A model generated the notes under the pieces. That model made no database searches, was not told where the DNA came from, and saw only the letters and a program-made list of their open reading frames with translations. Shown here in pieces: positions 26,708 through 35,939 of a stretch of 64,000 bases of DNA; positions within the stretch are counted from its first letter, which is position 1, and each line of letters begins with the position of its first letter. The stretch comes from CAWDVR01 sp044869805. GTDB taxonomy: Bacteria > Acidobacteriota > Thermoanaerobaculia > Multivoradales > SZUA-115. Where the stretch lies: contig JBIOXV010000088.1 of NCBI GenBank assembly GCA_044869805.1, forward strand, positions 62,001-126,000, written 5' to 3'. The translations under genes were made by a program, and so were the position numbers.

Positions 26708-29700
26708 ATGCAACGCCTCTCTGCCCTCGGCCTGCTGCTCGCCCTGGTCGTGCCGCCCGCGCCCGCCGCGGCCCAGAACGCCACCCTGGTGGACGACCTC
26801 GAGCCGTTCTCGACCTTCAACCCAGGCTCGGAGCCGCGCTTCCTGTTACGCGTCGGCCGGCGGGCCCTGCTCGAGGCCTTCCAGATCGGCAGGGGCTACA
26901 CCCTGTGGTCCACGGACGGCACGGCGGAGGGGACCGAGCCGATGCCGATGCTGGTGAACCCCACCTCGGCAGGCCAGCTCCTCGGCCTCGACCTCCTGGT
27001 GGGCCGCTACCCCAGCGAGGTGACCGGCACCGAGCCGGCCCTGGGGATCTGGCTCTCGGACGGCACGGCCGCCGGCACTCGCAGCCTGGTACCGCAGGGC
27101 CTGGTGCTGGCCTCGGCCGCCGATCGCCCCGTGGACGGCCGGTTCTACTTCTTCACCCGCACGCAGCATGGCGTGGAGCTGTGGCAGACCGACGGCCGGC
27201 CCCACGGCGCCAGCGCGGTGGTCGACCTCGGCGGCCGCCAGCTCGCCAGGCCCCTGATGGCCGGCCGGCGCCTTTTCTTTCTCGCCTCGGAGCGCCCCTG
27301 GCCCGCGGGCTGCCATGGCGGCGACCCACCGCCGGCCTGCGACGAGCCCGTCTCCTGGGGCCTCTGGGTGAGCGACGGCACCGCGGGCGGCACCCGCCGC
27401 CTGCGCGCCGTGGGCGAGGCCCTGCCCGGCTACCTGCCGGCCGCGATCCACGGCGCCCGCGGCGACGGCGTCTTCTTCTCGATTCTCGAGGAGACCGTGC
27501 CGCGCACCGTCCTCTACATCACGAACGGCACCGCGGGCGGCACCGTGCAGCTCGCGGAGTACCGCACCGGCGCGGGGCTCTTTGGCTCACCCCTCTTCGT
27601 GGAGCTCGGCGGCCGGCACTACTTCATCGCCCACAGCGCGGCGGCCTCGAGCGAGCTCTGGGTGAGCGATGGCACGCCCGCGGGCACCCGCCCCATCACC
27701 GACTTCGACGTCGAAGAGCCCTTCTTCGCCCCGCTGTTTGCCGGACAGATCGCCGCCGCCGGCGGCCGGATCGTCTTCCGCGCCCGCGACCTCGAGCATG
27801 GCATGCAGCTCTGGGCCACGGACGGGCGGCCCGAGGGCACCACCCGCTTGACCGGCGACTGCCCGGGCCCTTGCCCGAGCTTCGAGGATATCTACACGCT
27901 GGCGAGCTTCGACGGGCGGGTGTTCGCCACCGGCCGCGACCCCGCCTTCGGTTTCGACCTCTGGGTCACCGATGGCACCCCGACCGGCTCCCGCATCTTT
28001 CTCGACAGCGGCCCCAACGGCATGGTCTCCGTGAATCCCGTCGCCGAAGGTGACCAGCTCTTCTTCCTCGCCAGCCGGCCGGCCGAGGGCGCCGAGATCT
28101 GGGCGCTCGGCGCGGGCGCGGCCGCAGCCCGGCCGCTGACCGACTTCGACAACCCCCACCCCTTCGACTTCTTCTTCCTCAACGGCGTGCGCCTGGGATC
28201 GCGTTTCCTGTTCCCGGCCAATGACGGCCTCCACGGCAGCGAGCCCTGGGTGGCCGGGCTGGCGCCTGGGCCGCCCTCCTCCCGCCTGGTGACCGATCTC
28301 GAGCCTGGCAGCGGCCCGTCGTCATCTCCCATCGCCTTGACCAGGCTGGGAGACCGCGCGCTCTTCTTCGCCTGCCAGGGAGGAGACGCAGCGCTGTGGT
28401 CCGCCACCGGGCGGCCTGGCGAGACCCGCCTGCTGCACGCCCTGGGGCTGTCGTGCACGGAGTTCCTCAACTCGTGGTCGATCCATCCGCCGCTGATCCT
28501 GGTCACCGGCGGCCTCGGCTACTACCGGCCCAGCGAGGACTCTCAGGTGTGGCGCTCGGACGGCACCCCCGAGGGCACCTTCGAGCTCACTTCGTTCGAG
28601 CTCACGTGGCCTTTCCTGCGCGAGATCTCGCAGCTCACCGCCTTCGGCAGCGAGGTGCTCTTCACCCGCCTGGTCACCGATGACGCGGAGGACAACCTCG
28701 CCTACGAAATCTGGGCGAGCGGCGGCACGGTGGCCACCACGCGCCGGCTCTTGACCGTCGGGCCGCCGGCCTTCCTGGTCGAGGCCCACGGCGCGAGCGA
28801 CCGCTTCTACTTCCTGAGCGTCGACGGCGCCACGCTCGAGCTCTGGGTGAGCGACGGCACCGAGGCGGACACGCGCCGCCTGCTGCGCGGCAACGAGGTG
28901 GCGCCGAGCGCCAAGCTCAATGGCTTCGCGCTCGGCAACCCGCAGTTCACGCGCCTGGGCGGCTACGACTACTTCCGCTGGGGCAACACCCTGTGGCGCA
29001 CCGACGGCACGCCGGAAGGCACCGAGAACCTGGCCGGGCTGTTCACTGGCACCCTGGGGCGCGAAACCTACGGCCTCTTTGCCTGGAACGGCGCCCTCTA
29101 CCTCTACAGCGAAGCCCAGCTCACCGGCCAGCAGGGCTTGTGGCGGACCGACGGCACGCCCGCCGGCACCGAACTGCTGCTGGATCTGGGCTACGGCAGC
29201 TTCGGAGCCCTGACGCCGTTTCGGGACGCGCTCTACTTCGCGGGCTTCGCGAGCGACGGGCAGGGCAACGGCGGCTCGCACATCTGGAGGAGCGACGGGA
29301 CCCCGGCCGGAACTGTCCCTCTAGACCTGAATTTCGGTGACTGGGGCGGCACGGGCACGCTGGTGCCCTTCGGCGATCGGCTCTACTTCGCCGGCGCACG
29401 CGCCGAGACCCAGCAGGAGGTGGATTTCGAGCTCTGGGCGAGCGACGGCACGGCCGCCGGCACCGGCGTGGCGCAGGACATCCAACCCGGCCCACGTTCC
29501 GCCCAGCCGGAGAGCTTGCTCGCTCTGCCCGACCGCCTGCTCTTCACCGCCGACGACGGCCTCACCGGCCGCGAGCTGTGGGCCCTGGAGCCCGCCGGCC
29601 CCGCCTGCGCGGCGAGCGCCTCGGCCCTCTGCCTGCGCTCCGGGCGCATCCGCGCCGAGGCGGTCTACCAGGACCCCGAAGGCGGCCTGCACTTCGCCGA

Positions 29701-30361
29701 AGCGGTGGAGCTAGGCCCCGAGGCCGGTGCCTGGAGCTTTTTCCGCGACGGCAACCTCGACCTCTTCCTCAAGGTGCTCGACGGCTCGGCGGTCAACAGC
29801 CACGGCTGGGTGTTCGTGGGCTCGCTGTCCAACGCCGGCTTCACCCTCACCCTGACCGACACGGCCACAGGCGCCTCCCGCCGCTACCACAACCTCCAAG
29901 GGCGGTTGGCGAGCTTCGCCGACACCGGGGCCTTCGACTTCGACGGTACCCTCCTGGCCGGCGACCTCGCCCTGCCCGAGCCCGCGGGGCTCGCGAGTAC
30001 CACCCTGCCCGCCGCCAAGGCGGCGGCCGCCTGCGTGCCCGACGCCTACCGGCTGTGCCTGCTCGCCTCGCGCTACGCCGTGGAGATCGACTGGGCGAGC
30101 GCCACCGCCTCCGGCCGCGCCACCCTGCGGCCCGAAAGCGATACCTCGGGGCTCTTCTGGTTCGTCCGCCCGGACAACCTCGAGGGCGCCGTCAAGATGA
30201 TCGACGGCAGCGCCGTCAACGGCCACCCGTGGTTCTTCTTCACCGGCCTCACCCATCTCCAGGTCACGATCCGCGTCACCGACACCGCGACCGGCGACGC
30301 GCGCATCCACCTCAAGCCGCTCGGGTTCTTCGCGGCGTTGGCGGACACGGAGCTGTTCTAG
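26708..30361 (+). CDS. Secreted ELWxxDGT-repeat protein with two terminal Acidobacteria-type domains
   Basis: The product has 1,217 residues. A signal peptide (LGLLLALVVPPAPAAAQ) follows the ATG at 26708, with AAGGAG upstream. About 20 units of the form LWVSDGTxAGT run to about residue 960, as in the ELWxxDGT family, which probably folds as propellers. Two tandem copies of a domain follow. The first contains CLRSGRIRAEAVY...WSFFRDGNLDLFLKVLDGSAVN and the second CLLASRYAVEI...LFWFVRPDNLEGAVKMIDGSAVN. The second ends the protein. This terminal domain is common on exported proteins of Thermoanaerobaculia-like genomes, as I recall. A decayed copy lies 1.2 kb downstream. The cellular role is unknown; surface binding is a guess. 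Confidence 0.88.
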   Translation: MQRLSALGLLLALVVPPAPAAAQNATLVDDLEPFSTFNPGSEPRFLLRVGRRALLEAFQIGRGYTLWSTDGTAEGTEPMPMLVNPTSAGQLLGLDLLVGRYPSEVTGTEPALGIWLSDGTAAGTRSLVPQGLVLASAADRPVDGRFYFFTRTQHGVELWQTDGRPHGASAVVDLGGRQLARPLMAGRRLFFLASERPWPAGCHGGDPPPACDEPVSWGLWVSDGTAGGTRRLRAVGEALPGYLPAAIHGARGDGVFFSILEETVPRTVLYITNGTAGGTVQLAEYRTGAGLFGSPLFVELGGRHYFIAHSAAASSELWVSDGTPAGTRPITDFDVEEPFFAPLFAGQIAAAGGRIVFRARDLEHGMQLWATDGRPEGTTRLTGDCPGPCPSFEDIYTLASFDGRVFATGRDPAFGFDLWVTDGTPTGSRIFLDSGPNGMVSVNPVAEGDQLFFLASRPAEGAEIWALGAGAAAARPLTDFDNPHPFDFFFLNGVRLGSRFLFPANDGLHGSEPWVAGLAPGPPSSRLVTDLEPGSGPSSSPIALTRLGDRALFFACQGGDAALWSATGRPGETRLLHALGLSCTEFLNSWSIHPPLILVTGGLGYYRPSEDSQVWRSDGTPEGTFELTSFELTWPFLREISQLTAFGSEVLFTRLVTDDAEDNLAYEIWASGGTVATTRRLLTVGPPAFLVEAHGASDRFYFLSVDGATLELWVSDGTEADTRRLLRGNEVAPSAKLNGFALGNPQFTRLGGYDYFRWGNTLWRTDGTPEGTENLAGLFTGTLGRETYGLFAWNGALYLYSEAQLTGQQGLWRTDGTPAGTELLLDLGYGSFGALTPFRDALYFAGFASDGQGNGGSHIWRSDGTPAGTVPLDLNFGDWGGTGTLVPFGDRLYFAGARAETQQEVDFELWASDGTAAGTGVAQDIQPGPRSAQPESLLALPDRLLFTADDGLTGRELWALEPAGPACAASASALCLRSGRIRAEAVYQDPEGGLHFAEAVELGPEAGAWSFFRDGNLDLFLKVLDGSAVNSHGWVFVGSLSNAGFTLTLTDTATGASRRYHNLQGRLASFADTGAFDFDGTLLAGDLALPEPAGLASTTLPAAKAAAACVPDAYRLCLLASRYAVEIDWASATASGRATLRPESDTSGLFWFVRPDNLEGAVKMIDGSAVNGHPWFFFTGLTHLQVTIRVTDTATGDARIHLKPLGFFAALADTELF

Positions 30362-30441
30362 ACGACTTCAGAGCTGCTCCGGTCCGGGCGCGGCTCCGAC
30401 CCCAGCCCCAGCGGGTCGGCGCGCCCGGGAAACCACTTGGC

Positions 30442-30762
30442 CTACGCCACCCGGTGGGCCGGGATCTTCTCGATCTCGTCCGCGAGGTCCTGCTCGGCCT
30501 GCCAGAGGTCGCAGGCCTGCTGCATGCGGAGCCACAAGTCCGGTCCGTTGCCGCAGAACTTCCCCAGGCGCACCGCCATCTCCGCACTCACGGCGCACTG
30601 CCCCGAGAGGATGCGGTGGAGGGTCTGGCGAGTGACCCGTAGCTGCCGTGCCGCCTCGGTGACCGACAGATTGAGATTGGGGAGCACATCCTCGCGCAGC
30701 ACCTCGCCGGGGTGCGTCGGAGGGCGGCGGCGAGGACCCACCGGAAGGCTCTGACTCTTCAT
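30442..30762 (-). CDS. higA: HigA-type antitoxin
   Basis: The product has 106 residues. It has the family opening RRRPPTHPGEVLREDVL and a Xre-like helix-turn-helix (VTEAARQLRVTRQTLHRILSG). The ending (MAVRLGKFCGNGPDLWLRMQQACDLWQ) is equally typical. I chose the ATG at 30762, which puts it 10 bp after the higB stop; the longer frame overlaps higB. HigA neutralises HigB and represses the operon. Confidence 0.9.
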   Translation of the reverse strand: MKSQSLPVGPRRRPPTHPGEVLREDVLPNLNLSVTEAARQLRVTRQTLHRILSGQCAVSAEMAVRLGKFCGNGPDLWLRMQQACDLWQAEQDLADEIEKIPAHRVA

Positions 30763-30772
30763 TGCGCAGCTC

Positions 30773-31048
30773 CTAATGGTATTGCTCCAGATCGACGCGC
30801 TCAGCATTCCCCGCGAGCCACTCGAAGGTGATGCACCAGGGGCCGTTCACGTGCAGGCTGTAGCGCTTCGGGCTGCCCCGCAGCGGGTGAAAGTTGAAGC
30901 CAGGAACGTTCAGATCCTCCGGTCGAAGGGCGGTGTCCAGCGCATCCAGACGCCGCCGTGCCCGAGCCTGGAGATCCGGCCGCACCTTCGAGCTGGTCCC
31001 AGTCTCGAAGAGCTCCTTGAGCCCTTTGTGCCGAAAGGAGCGGATCAC
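30773..31048 (-). CDS. higB: HigB-type ribosome-dependent mRNase toxin
   Basis: The product has 91 residues. It carries the RelE-fold HigB pattern: MIRSFRHKGLKELFETG, then RARRRLDALDTALRPEDLNVPG, LRGSPKRYSLHVNGPWCITFEW and a C-terminal VDLEQYH. The toxin-first order with higA 10 bp behind is canonical. HigB cuts translated mRNA. No residue loss is obvious to me. The pair opens the accessory island between the ELWxxDGT gene and the CHAT operon. Confidence 0.9.
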   Translation of the reverse strand: MIRSFRHKGLKELFETGTSSKVRPDLQARARRRLDALDTALRPEDLNVPGFNFHPLRGSPKRYSLHVNGPWCITFEWLAGNAERVDLEQYH

Positions 31049-31181
31049 CGGCCTGGTTGTAACACCTCATGCGACAGATCGTCAAGCGCCATACGACGCC
31101 AGGACGGCGTGCTCGCTGCTGGGCGACCGCTGGGAATCGGCAAGGTGCTGCTACCATCGTCCGCAGCCGGGGGTCGCCTCG

Positions 31182-31484
31182 ATGCACAACGAGTTCACAG
31201 CAGTCATCGAACGCGATGGCGAGTGGTTCATCGCCTACTGCCTTGAGATTCCAGGTGCCAACGGTCAGGGCAGGACGAAGGAAGAGTGTCTGGAGAGCCT
31301 TGCCGAAGCCATCGAGCTGATCCTCGCAGACCGCCGTGAGGATGCACTGCGCGGCGTACCGGAGGATGCGGTGCGCGAGGTCGTCACCGTCACCGGCAAC
31401 CTGGAAGCCGTTCCTCGCCACACCGAGATCGCGGATCGTCTGGCGCGTAAGATCTGCAGCTCGCTCTCGATTCCTCTCCCGTAG
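31182..31484 (+). CDS. HicB-family antitoxin-like protein without a partner
   Basis: The product has 100 residues. It has the partly degraded RNase H-like HicB fold: AVIERDGEWFIAYCLEIPGANGQGRTKEECLESLAEAIELIL. The second half lacks a clear helix-turn-helix or ribbon-helix-helix. I see no HicA-type gene on either side, so it is a solitary HicB, which is common, or the survivor of a broken pair. It lies between HigBA and the decayed domain fragment. Confidence 0.8.
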   Translation: MHNEFTAVIERDGEWFIAYCLEIPGANGQGRTKEECLESLAEAIELILADRREDALRGVPEDAVREVVTVTGNLEAVPRHTEIADRLARKICSSLSIPLP

Positions 31485-31531
31485 CCACCGGCTCGATTCT
31501 TCACCGACAGCTCGGCCACCTCATCGCTGTC

Positions 31532-31627
31532 TGCACTCCGGGCGGTGCAACGGTGGGCCCGCAGAGCAGCACCAAGGGCGCCTTCTGGTTCGTCCGGCCT
31601 GACTACCCTGAGGGCGCCGGCCGCTGA
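31532..31627 (+). pseudogene. Decayed fragment of the ELWxxDGT protein's terminal domain
   Basis: Read in frame, 31532-31627 gives a product containing GGATVGPQSSTKGAFWFVRP then DYPEGAGR and a stop. This lines up with GRATLRPESDTSGLFWFVRP then DNLEGA in the second terminal domain of the gene ending at 30361. There is no start, no upstream homology, and the domain's last 50 residues are missing. It is best read as the remnant of a duplicated or split gene. Confidence 0.6.
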
Positions 31628-31630
31628 AAA

Positions 31631-31664
31631 GTCCGCTCGGGTCCGTCTAAAGCGGACGGACCCG
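31631..31664. promoter_or_regulatory. Two mutually exclusive hairpins before the CHAT operon
   Basis: CGGGTCCGTC (31638-31647) pairs perfectly with 31655-31664 over a 7-nt loop. GTCCGCT (31631-31637) also pairs perfectly with AGCGGAC (31651-31657), and the two stems share bases. It could be a terminator for leftward or rightward transcription, a leader switch, or a repeat unit. Confidence 0.45.
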
Positions 31665-31668
31665 ACCC

Positions 31669-34600
31669 ATGTACCGCCGCGCCACTCCAGCCGATCGCGG
31701 TTTCACCACCCGCGCTGTCCCGACTCCTCCCTCGGTTTGGTATCCTGACCGCTGTCCTCGATTTCCAGTGAGATCACGCGAACCGGTGGCCGTCCCCCGG
31801 GCAACGCCCCTGCCTGGCACGCCGCGAAGGGGTCTCGCGGCAGCCCTCCTCGGCGTTGGAGCCACGGCACTGGTGGCTGCGCTCCTCCTTGAGCGGCCCG
31901 CGTCGACGGCGCGGCCGGAGCGCCTCTGGAGCCATCTCGAAAACCGTCCGCTCCGCGGCCGGCTGGCCGGGCTCGACGAGCACCGGCCCTACAGCGCCCC
32001 TAGCTCAGGAGCCGAGGAGCGAGGGGCCTGGGAAGACCCGGCCACGTTCCGTGGTGGGCGCGACCCGGAGAAGGATGCGGGTATCTGGCGAAGAGCCTCT
32101 CGGCGAGCGGTCGTCAGCTTGCTGCGGGGCTCGAGGCCGGCTTCCGTTGCCGGCCTGCTTCGATCGGCGGCCGCCTCGGCACGAGGCCCGGAGGCGTGGC
32201 GGGTCTGGAACGACCTCTCTGCGGTGCTGGGCGAAGGCGACTTCCGCGCACGCCTGGAGGCCTACGAGGCGATCTCGAAGGCGCAAAGCCTGGCGGGGCC
32301 GCAACCCGCGGTGCTGTTCAACAAAGCGCTCCTTTTGGAGAGCCTCGGAGCCCCTCTGCGGGCGGCAGCGACCTGGCAGGAGTACTTGGTGCTGGACAGC
32401 GATTCGCAGTGGGCGCGCGAGGCTCAGGGGCGCCTCACTCCAGGCGACGAGCAGGGAGACCACTCGACCGCGCATCGAGAGCGAGTCGAGCGCGAGCTCC
32501 TGCCGCGCTGGACCCGCGCGTTGGCGGCTGGAGACAGGGGCGAGACGGAGGCCGCGGAACACGAGATCGGCTCTCTCCTCGCCCAGATCGGCGAGCAGGG
32601 CAGACTGCTGGCTGCCTCGGTGTCTGCGGTCCGCGACGCCCTGAGCGAGCAGGACACGGCCCGCCTCGCTCTCCTGGCGAGCGGCCATCGCTCCTTCGCC
32701 GAGGGAGTGGCGCTCTATCGCTCGGAGCGGCAGGGGGAGGCCCGCGAGAGGTTCGAGCAGGCGATCCGCGATCTGGAGAAAGCTGGAAGCCCCTTTGCGC
32801 TCCGTGCCAGGCTCCGCCGGCTCCGAGCTTTGGGCAAGCCGGCGGAAACAGACATCCGTGCCCTGCTGCTCGAGGTCGAGCAGCGAGGTTTCGACTTGCA
32901 GGCCGCCGAGGCTTGGCGCCTCCTCGGCCATCGCACGATGCTCGACGGCCGCCTGGCAGTGGGCCTGGATCAGTACGCCGAAGCAGAACGCCGCTTCGCT
33001 GCCCTGGGCGCGGTCGAGGAGGCTGCGGTCGTTCAGGCAATGCGAGCCGAGAGCCTTGCCGTGCTGGGCCGCATGGACGAGGCATGGACGGCGCTGGCAC
33101 CTGCGCTCTCGGCCACGCCGACGATGGACGATCCCTGGAACCGCTACTCGGTGTACTGGGTTGCAGCCAACGCGGTGCAGGCCCGCGCTGGTACCGCCGC
33201 CACCGAGTTGCGGCGCGAGGCTGCCGAGACCTGCAAAGCCCTGCCAGAGCGCCCGCTGTGCCTCGCCGACACGCGGATCGCCGTGACCCGCGGCCTGACT
33301 TCGAAGGTTGAGGCCTCGGCAGAGCTCGGCCAGGCCCGGCACGAGCTCGCGGTCGCACCGGAGTCGGATGGGAAGAGGCGCACGGGGATCGATCTCCTGG
33401 TGGCCGAGGCGCGATGGCTGCTGGCCCACTCTTCGCGCGACGAAGCCACCGAGCTCGAAGCTGTGGTCGAGCTCTCGGAACGCTCGGTCGCCGGCTACCA
33501 GGACCTTAACTTTCCACTCTCCGCCGCCAAGGCGCGTCTGATCCGTGCCGATGCGCTCGAACGGCTGGGCTGCTTCGACCCGGCGCACCTGGATCTCGAA
33601 GCCGCGCTCGCCCACGTCAGGCAGTGGGATCAGCAGGGACGCTGGGGTGCAACTGCGGCGGAAGCTCCGTCGCCGGGGCTCCTGCGCGAGGTCCTCGAGC
33701 GACTGATCGCGCTCGAGGTGGCTCGCTCCGGCGGCGCGCCCAGCCGCGAGGCCTTCCTGCTCTCCGAGGAGATGCGTGACCGGGTGGCCCCGCGCCTCAC
33801 GCCCGGCTACGAGCCGCCCACGCAAGCGGACCTCGACCACGTGGTCTCCTCCGTGCCGGAAGACACGGTTATCGTCGAGTACGCCGTCCTCCCGGATCGG
33901 GGGTCACGCCACCCGTTCCAAGTGGTGGCCTGGATTGTGAGCGACAAGGGCCTGGATCAGGTCATGCTGGCGCCGCGCGCCGAGCTCGCGCCGCGGATCG
34001 CGGCCCTCCATCGCGCCGCCGCCTCTCACGATCTGCCCGCGTGGCAGGCGCAAGCTCGTGACCTCGGCAGGGAGATCCTCGAGCCGGTGCTCTCACGGCT
34101 TCCAGCCGGAACGCGGCGCCTAGCACTGGTTCCCGACAGCGACCTCCATGCACTGCCCTTCCGTGGCCTGCTCGTCCCCGCAACCGGCCGCTACCTCGAC
34201 GAGGACCTCGCCGTCTCCCTGCTCCCGAGCGCACTAGCGCTGGTGAAGGATCGCCGGCCTCCTACGATCCGACGAGGTGACCGTCGAAGCGTCCTCAGCC
34301 TGGGATTCGCGGATTTCGGAGCGTTGGGACTCAAGCGGCTGCGCAGCGCTCCCGCGGAAGCGGAGGCGGTAGCGAGGATCTACGGCGCAGGCCAGGGCGA
34401 CGGCTGCGCGGGAAGCGTTTGGCGAAGCCTCAGGCTCTGTATGCCCGAAGCGCAGATCCTTCATCTCGCGACGCACGCCCAGACCAGCCTCAGGAGTGAG
34501 GGCTGGAGCTGGCTGGCGCTCGAGAGCGAGACCATCGACCTTGCAAAGCTGTGGGACGAGCTACCGCTGCTACCGCAAACCGAGCTGGTAGTGCTCTCGG

Positions 34601-34884
34601 CCTGCGAGAGCGTGGCCGGCTCGGGCAGCGGCGAGGGCCTGGGGGGCCTCGCCCGGCCCTTCCTGGCCAAGGGGGCGCGGGCGGTGGTGGGAACGCTGTG
34701 GCAGATCGAAGACGACGCCGCGGCCACCTTGTTCCCGGCCTTCCATCGGGCGTACCGAGCAAGCGGCGACCCGGCCTGGTCGCTGCAGCAGGCCAGAGCC
34801 GCCCTCGCCGGCTGGCGAGAGCAGCCGTGGCAGTGGGCGGGGGTGGAGGGAATCGAAACTGGACTGCTCAGAAGGGAGGAATGA
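31669..34884 (+). CDS. Membrane-anchored CHAT (caspase-like) protease with helical repeats
   Basis: The longest reading has 1,071 residues. A membrane segment (LAAALLGVGATALVAALLL) lies at about 57-75. A long helical TPR-like region fills about 130-700, and a CHAT domain the C-terminal third. The caspase-type dyad is present: H936 in HLATHAQ and C979 in VLSACES; GARAVVGTLWQIEDDAA and the closing WQWAGVEG are also typical. The ATG at 31669 is only 5 nt after a hairpin and the first 33 residues look non-coding, so GTG 31768 or 31786 may be the true start. The stop overlaps the next gene. The family works in bacterial immunity and cell death in several settings; the trigger here is unknown. Confidence 0.88.
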   Translation: MYRRATPADRGFTTRAVPTPPSVWYPDRCPRFPVRSREPVAVPRATPLPGTPRRGLAAALLGVGATALVAALLLERPASTARPERLWSHLENRPLRGRLAGLDEHRPYSAPSSGAEERGAWEDPATFRGGRDPEKDAGIWRRASRRAVVSLLRGSRPASVAGLLRSAAASARGPEAWRVWNDLSAVLGEGDFRARLEAYEAISKAQSLAGPQPAVLFNKALLLESLGAPLRAAATWQEYLVLDSDSQWAREAQGRLTPGDEQGDHSTAHRERVERELLPRWTRALAAGDRGETEAAEHEIGSLLAQIGEQGRLLAASVSAVRDALSEQDTARLALLASGHRSFAEGVALYRSERQGEARERFEQAIRDLEKAGSPFALRARLRRLRALGKPAETDIRALLLEVEQRGFDLQAAEAWRLLGHRTMLDGRLAVGLDQYAEAERRFAALGAVEEAAVVQAMRAESLAVLGRMDEAWTALAPALSATPTMDDPWNRYSVYWVAANAVQARAGTAATELRREAAETCKALPERPLCLADTRIAVTRGLTSKVEASAELGQARHELAVAPESDGKRRTGIDLLVAEARWLLAHSSRDEATELEAVVELSERSVAGYQDLNFPLSAAKARLIRADALERLGCFDPAHLDLEAALAHVRQWDQQGRWGATAAEAPSPGLLREVLERLIALEVARSGGAPSREAFLLSEEMRDRVAPRLTPGYEPPTQADLDHVVSSVPEDTVIVEYAVLPDRGSRHPFQVVAWIVSDKGLDQVMLAPRAELAPRIAALHRAAASHDLPAWQAQARDLGREILEPVLSRLPAGTRRLALVPDSDLHALPFRGLLVPATGRYLDEDLAVSLLPSALALVKDRRPPTIRRGDRRSVLSLGFADFGALGLKRLRSAPAEAEAVARIYGAGQGDGCAGSVWRSLRLCMPEAQILHLATHAQTSLRSEGWSWLALESETIDLAKLWDELPLLPQTELVVLSACESVAGSGSGEGLGGLARPFLAKGARAVVGTLWQIEDDAAATLFPAFHRAYRASGDPAWSLQQARAALAGWREQPWQWAGVEGIETGLLRREE

Positions 34885-35939
34885 TGGCGTTTACGTTGAG
34901 GGTGGTGTTTGAAGGGATCCTGGCCTATGTGCCCGATAAGCCGTTCTTCGAACGAGACGAGAAAGGCGAGCCTAAGCCGGGCTCGCCTACAAAGGTCTGG
35001 GTGCTGGTGCCGAGGCTGCTGCCACCGGACCTCGCAGACTGGGACCGGACCGCTCCCCCGCTCGATCCCATCGAGGTGCACTATCGCTGGCCTCACGTCG
35101 GTTTGATTTCCGTCCCACGCCGCTTCGTCAAAAACAAGCAGGCTCGCGAATTCAGCCGCCGCATCGCCGACCTCTCCGTGACCCATCTCACCCTGGTCCG
35201 GATGCTCACCAACGACCTGATCCGTTTCGTGGAGAAAAACGGCTCTCTCTCAGGCAAACTGCAATGCAACCTGACCGTCCCGACCACACCGGCTCATCGT
35301 GAGCTTCCGGGCCCCAACCTCCAGGAGCAGCAGTCGCTCTGGTGGCTGCCACGGCTCGCAGACATCGCGCCAGAATTCGCTACCCTCAAGCCCGTCAACG
35401 ACCCCGGGAAGCCAGGCTTCAAGTTCAAACCAAGCGACCTCTCGGCAGCGATCTGTCTCGAGAAGGGCAGGCTCTTTGTCACCGACTGGAATCGAAAGGG
35501 CAAGTTCAAGTGGGAATTCACCGAGGCCAAACGCAACGGGACAAAGGTGGACCCCTGTGGGCCAAGAATGTGGAACCGGGCGATCGCCAGGCAGCTCGTG
35601 TGGGAGGTCGAGATCTCGGGCTCCTCAGTCGACCTCCAGCTTGGAGATGACACGGAGATCCCGCCGCCGCTTCGCCTTCGGCCCACGATCTTCTCCCCCG
35701 GACCAGTCGAACTCTCGGTGACCTGCATGGAGCCCGAGGTGTCGCTTCTCAGCAAGTCCCAGCACAAGCCGTTCGAGGCTATTCTGGCGAAGCACTTCGG
35801 TAGGTTTGATCCGGATTTTCAGGTGTTCTACGACCTGGCAAAGCCTCCCTTGACGCCCAAGCCAAGACGGTATCCCTACGACCGCTTCAAGGACATCGGA
35901 CTCGACGGCAAACCCTGCGCGGGAGGAAGCTATGGCTGA
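34884..35939 (+). CDS. Unknown protein between two proteases
   Basis: The product has 351 residues and no signal peptide, membrane segment or motif I recognise. It opens MAFTLRVVFEGILAYVPDKP, has VWVLVPRLLPPDL and HVGLISVPRRFV, then Lys-rich polar stretches, and ends CAGGSYG. GGGAGG stands 5 nt before this ATG; an ATG directly before it (34881) is possible. It overlaps both neighbours by a few bases, so all three genes are translated together. The obvious options are a substrate or regulator of the CHAT or trypsin-like enzyme, or a target-recognition subunit. Nothing in the sequence chooses among them. Confidence 0.85.
   Translation: MAFTLRVVFEGILAYVPDKPFFERDEKGEPKPGSPTKVWVLVPRLLPPDLADWDRTAPPLDPIEVHYRWPHVGLISVPRRFVKNKQAREFSRRIADLSVTHLTLVRMLTNDLIRFVEKNGSLSGKLQCNLTVPTTPAHRELPGPNLQEQQSLWWLPRLADIAPEFATLKPVNDPGKPGFKFKPSDLSAAICLEKGRLFVTDWNRKGKFKWEFTEAKRNGTKVDPCGPRMWNRAIARQLVWEVEISGSSVDLQLGDDTEIPPPLRLRPTIFSPGPVELSVTCMEPEVSLLSKSQHKPFEAILAKHFGRFDPDFQVFYDLAKPPLTPKPRRYPYDRFKDIGLDGKPCAGGSYG

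Noticed and set aside
31049..31181. A HicA toxin partner before the HicB-like gene
   Set aside because: No open frame of suitable size or with the HicA double-stranded RNA-binding pattern was seen here or downstream.
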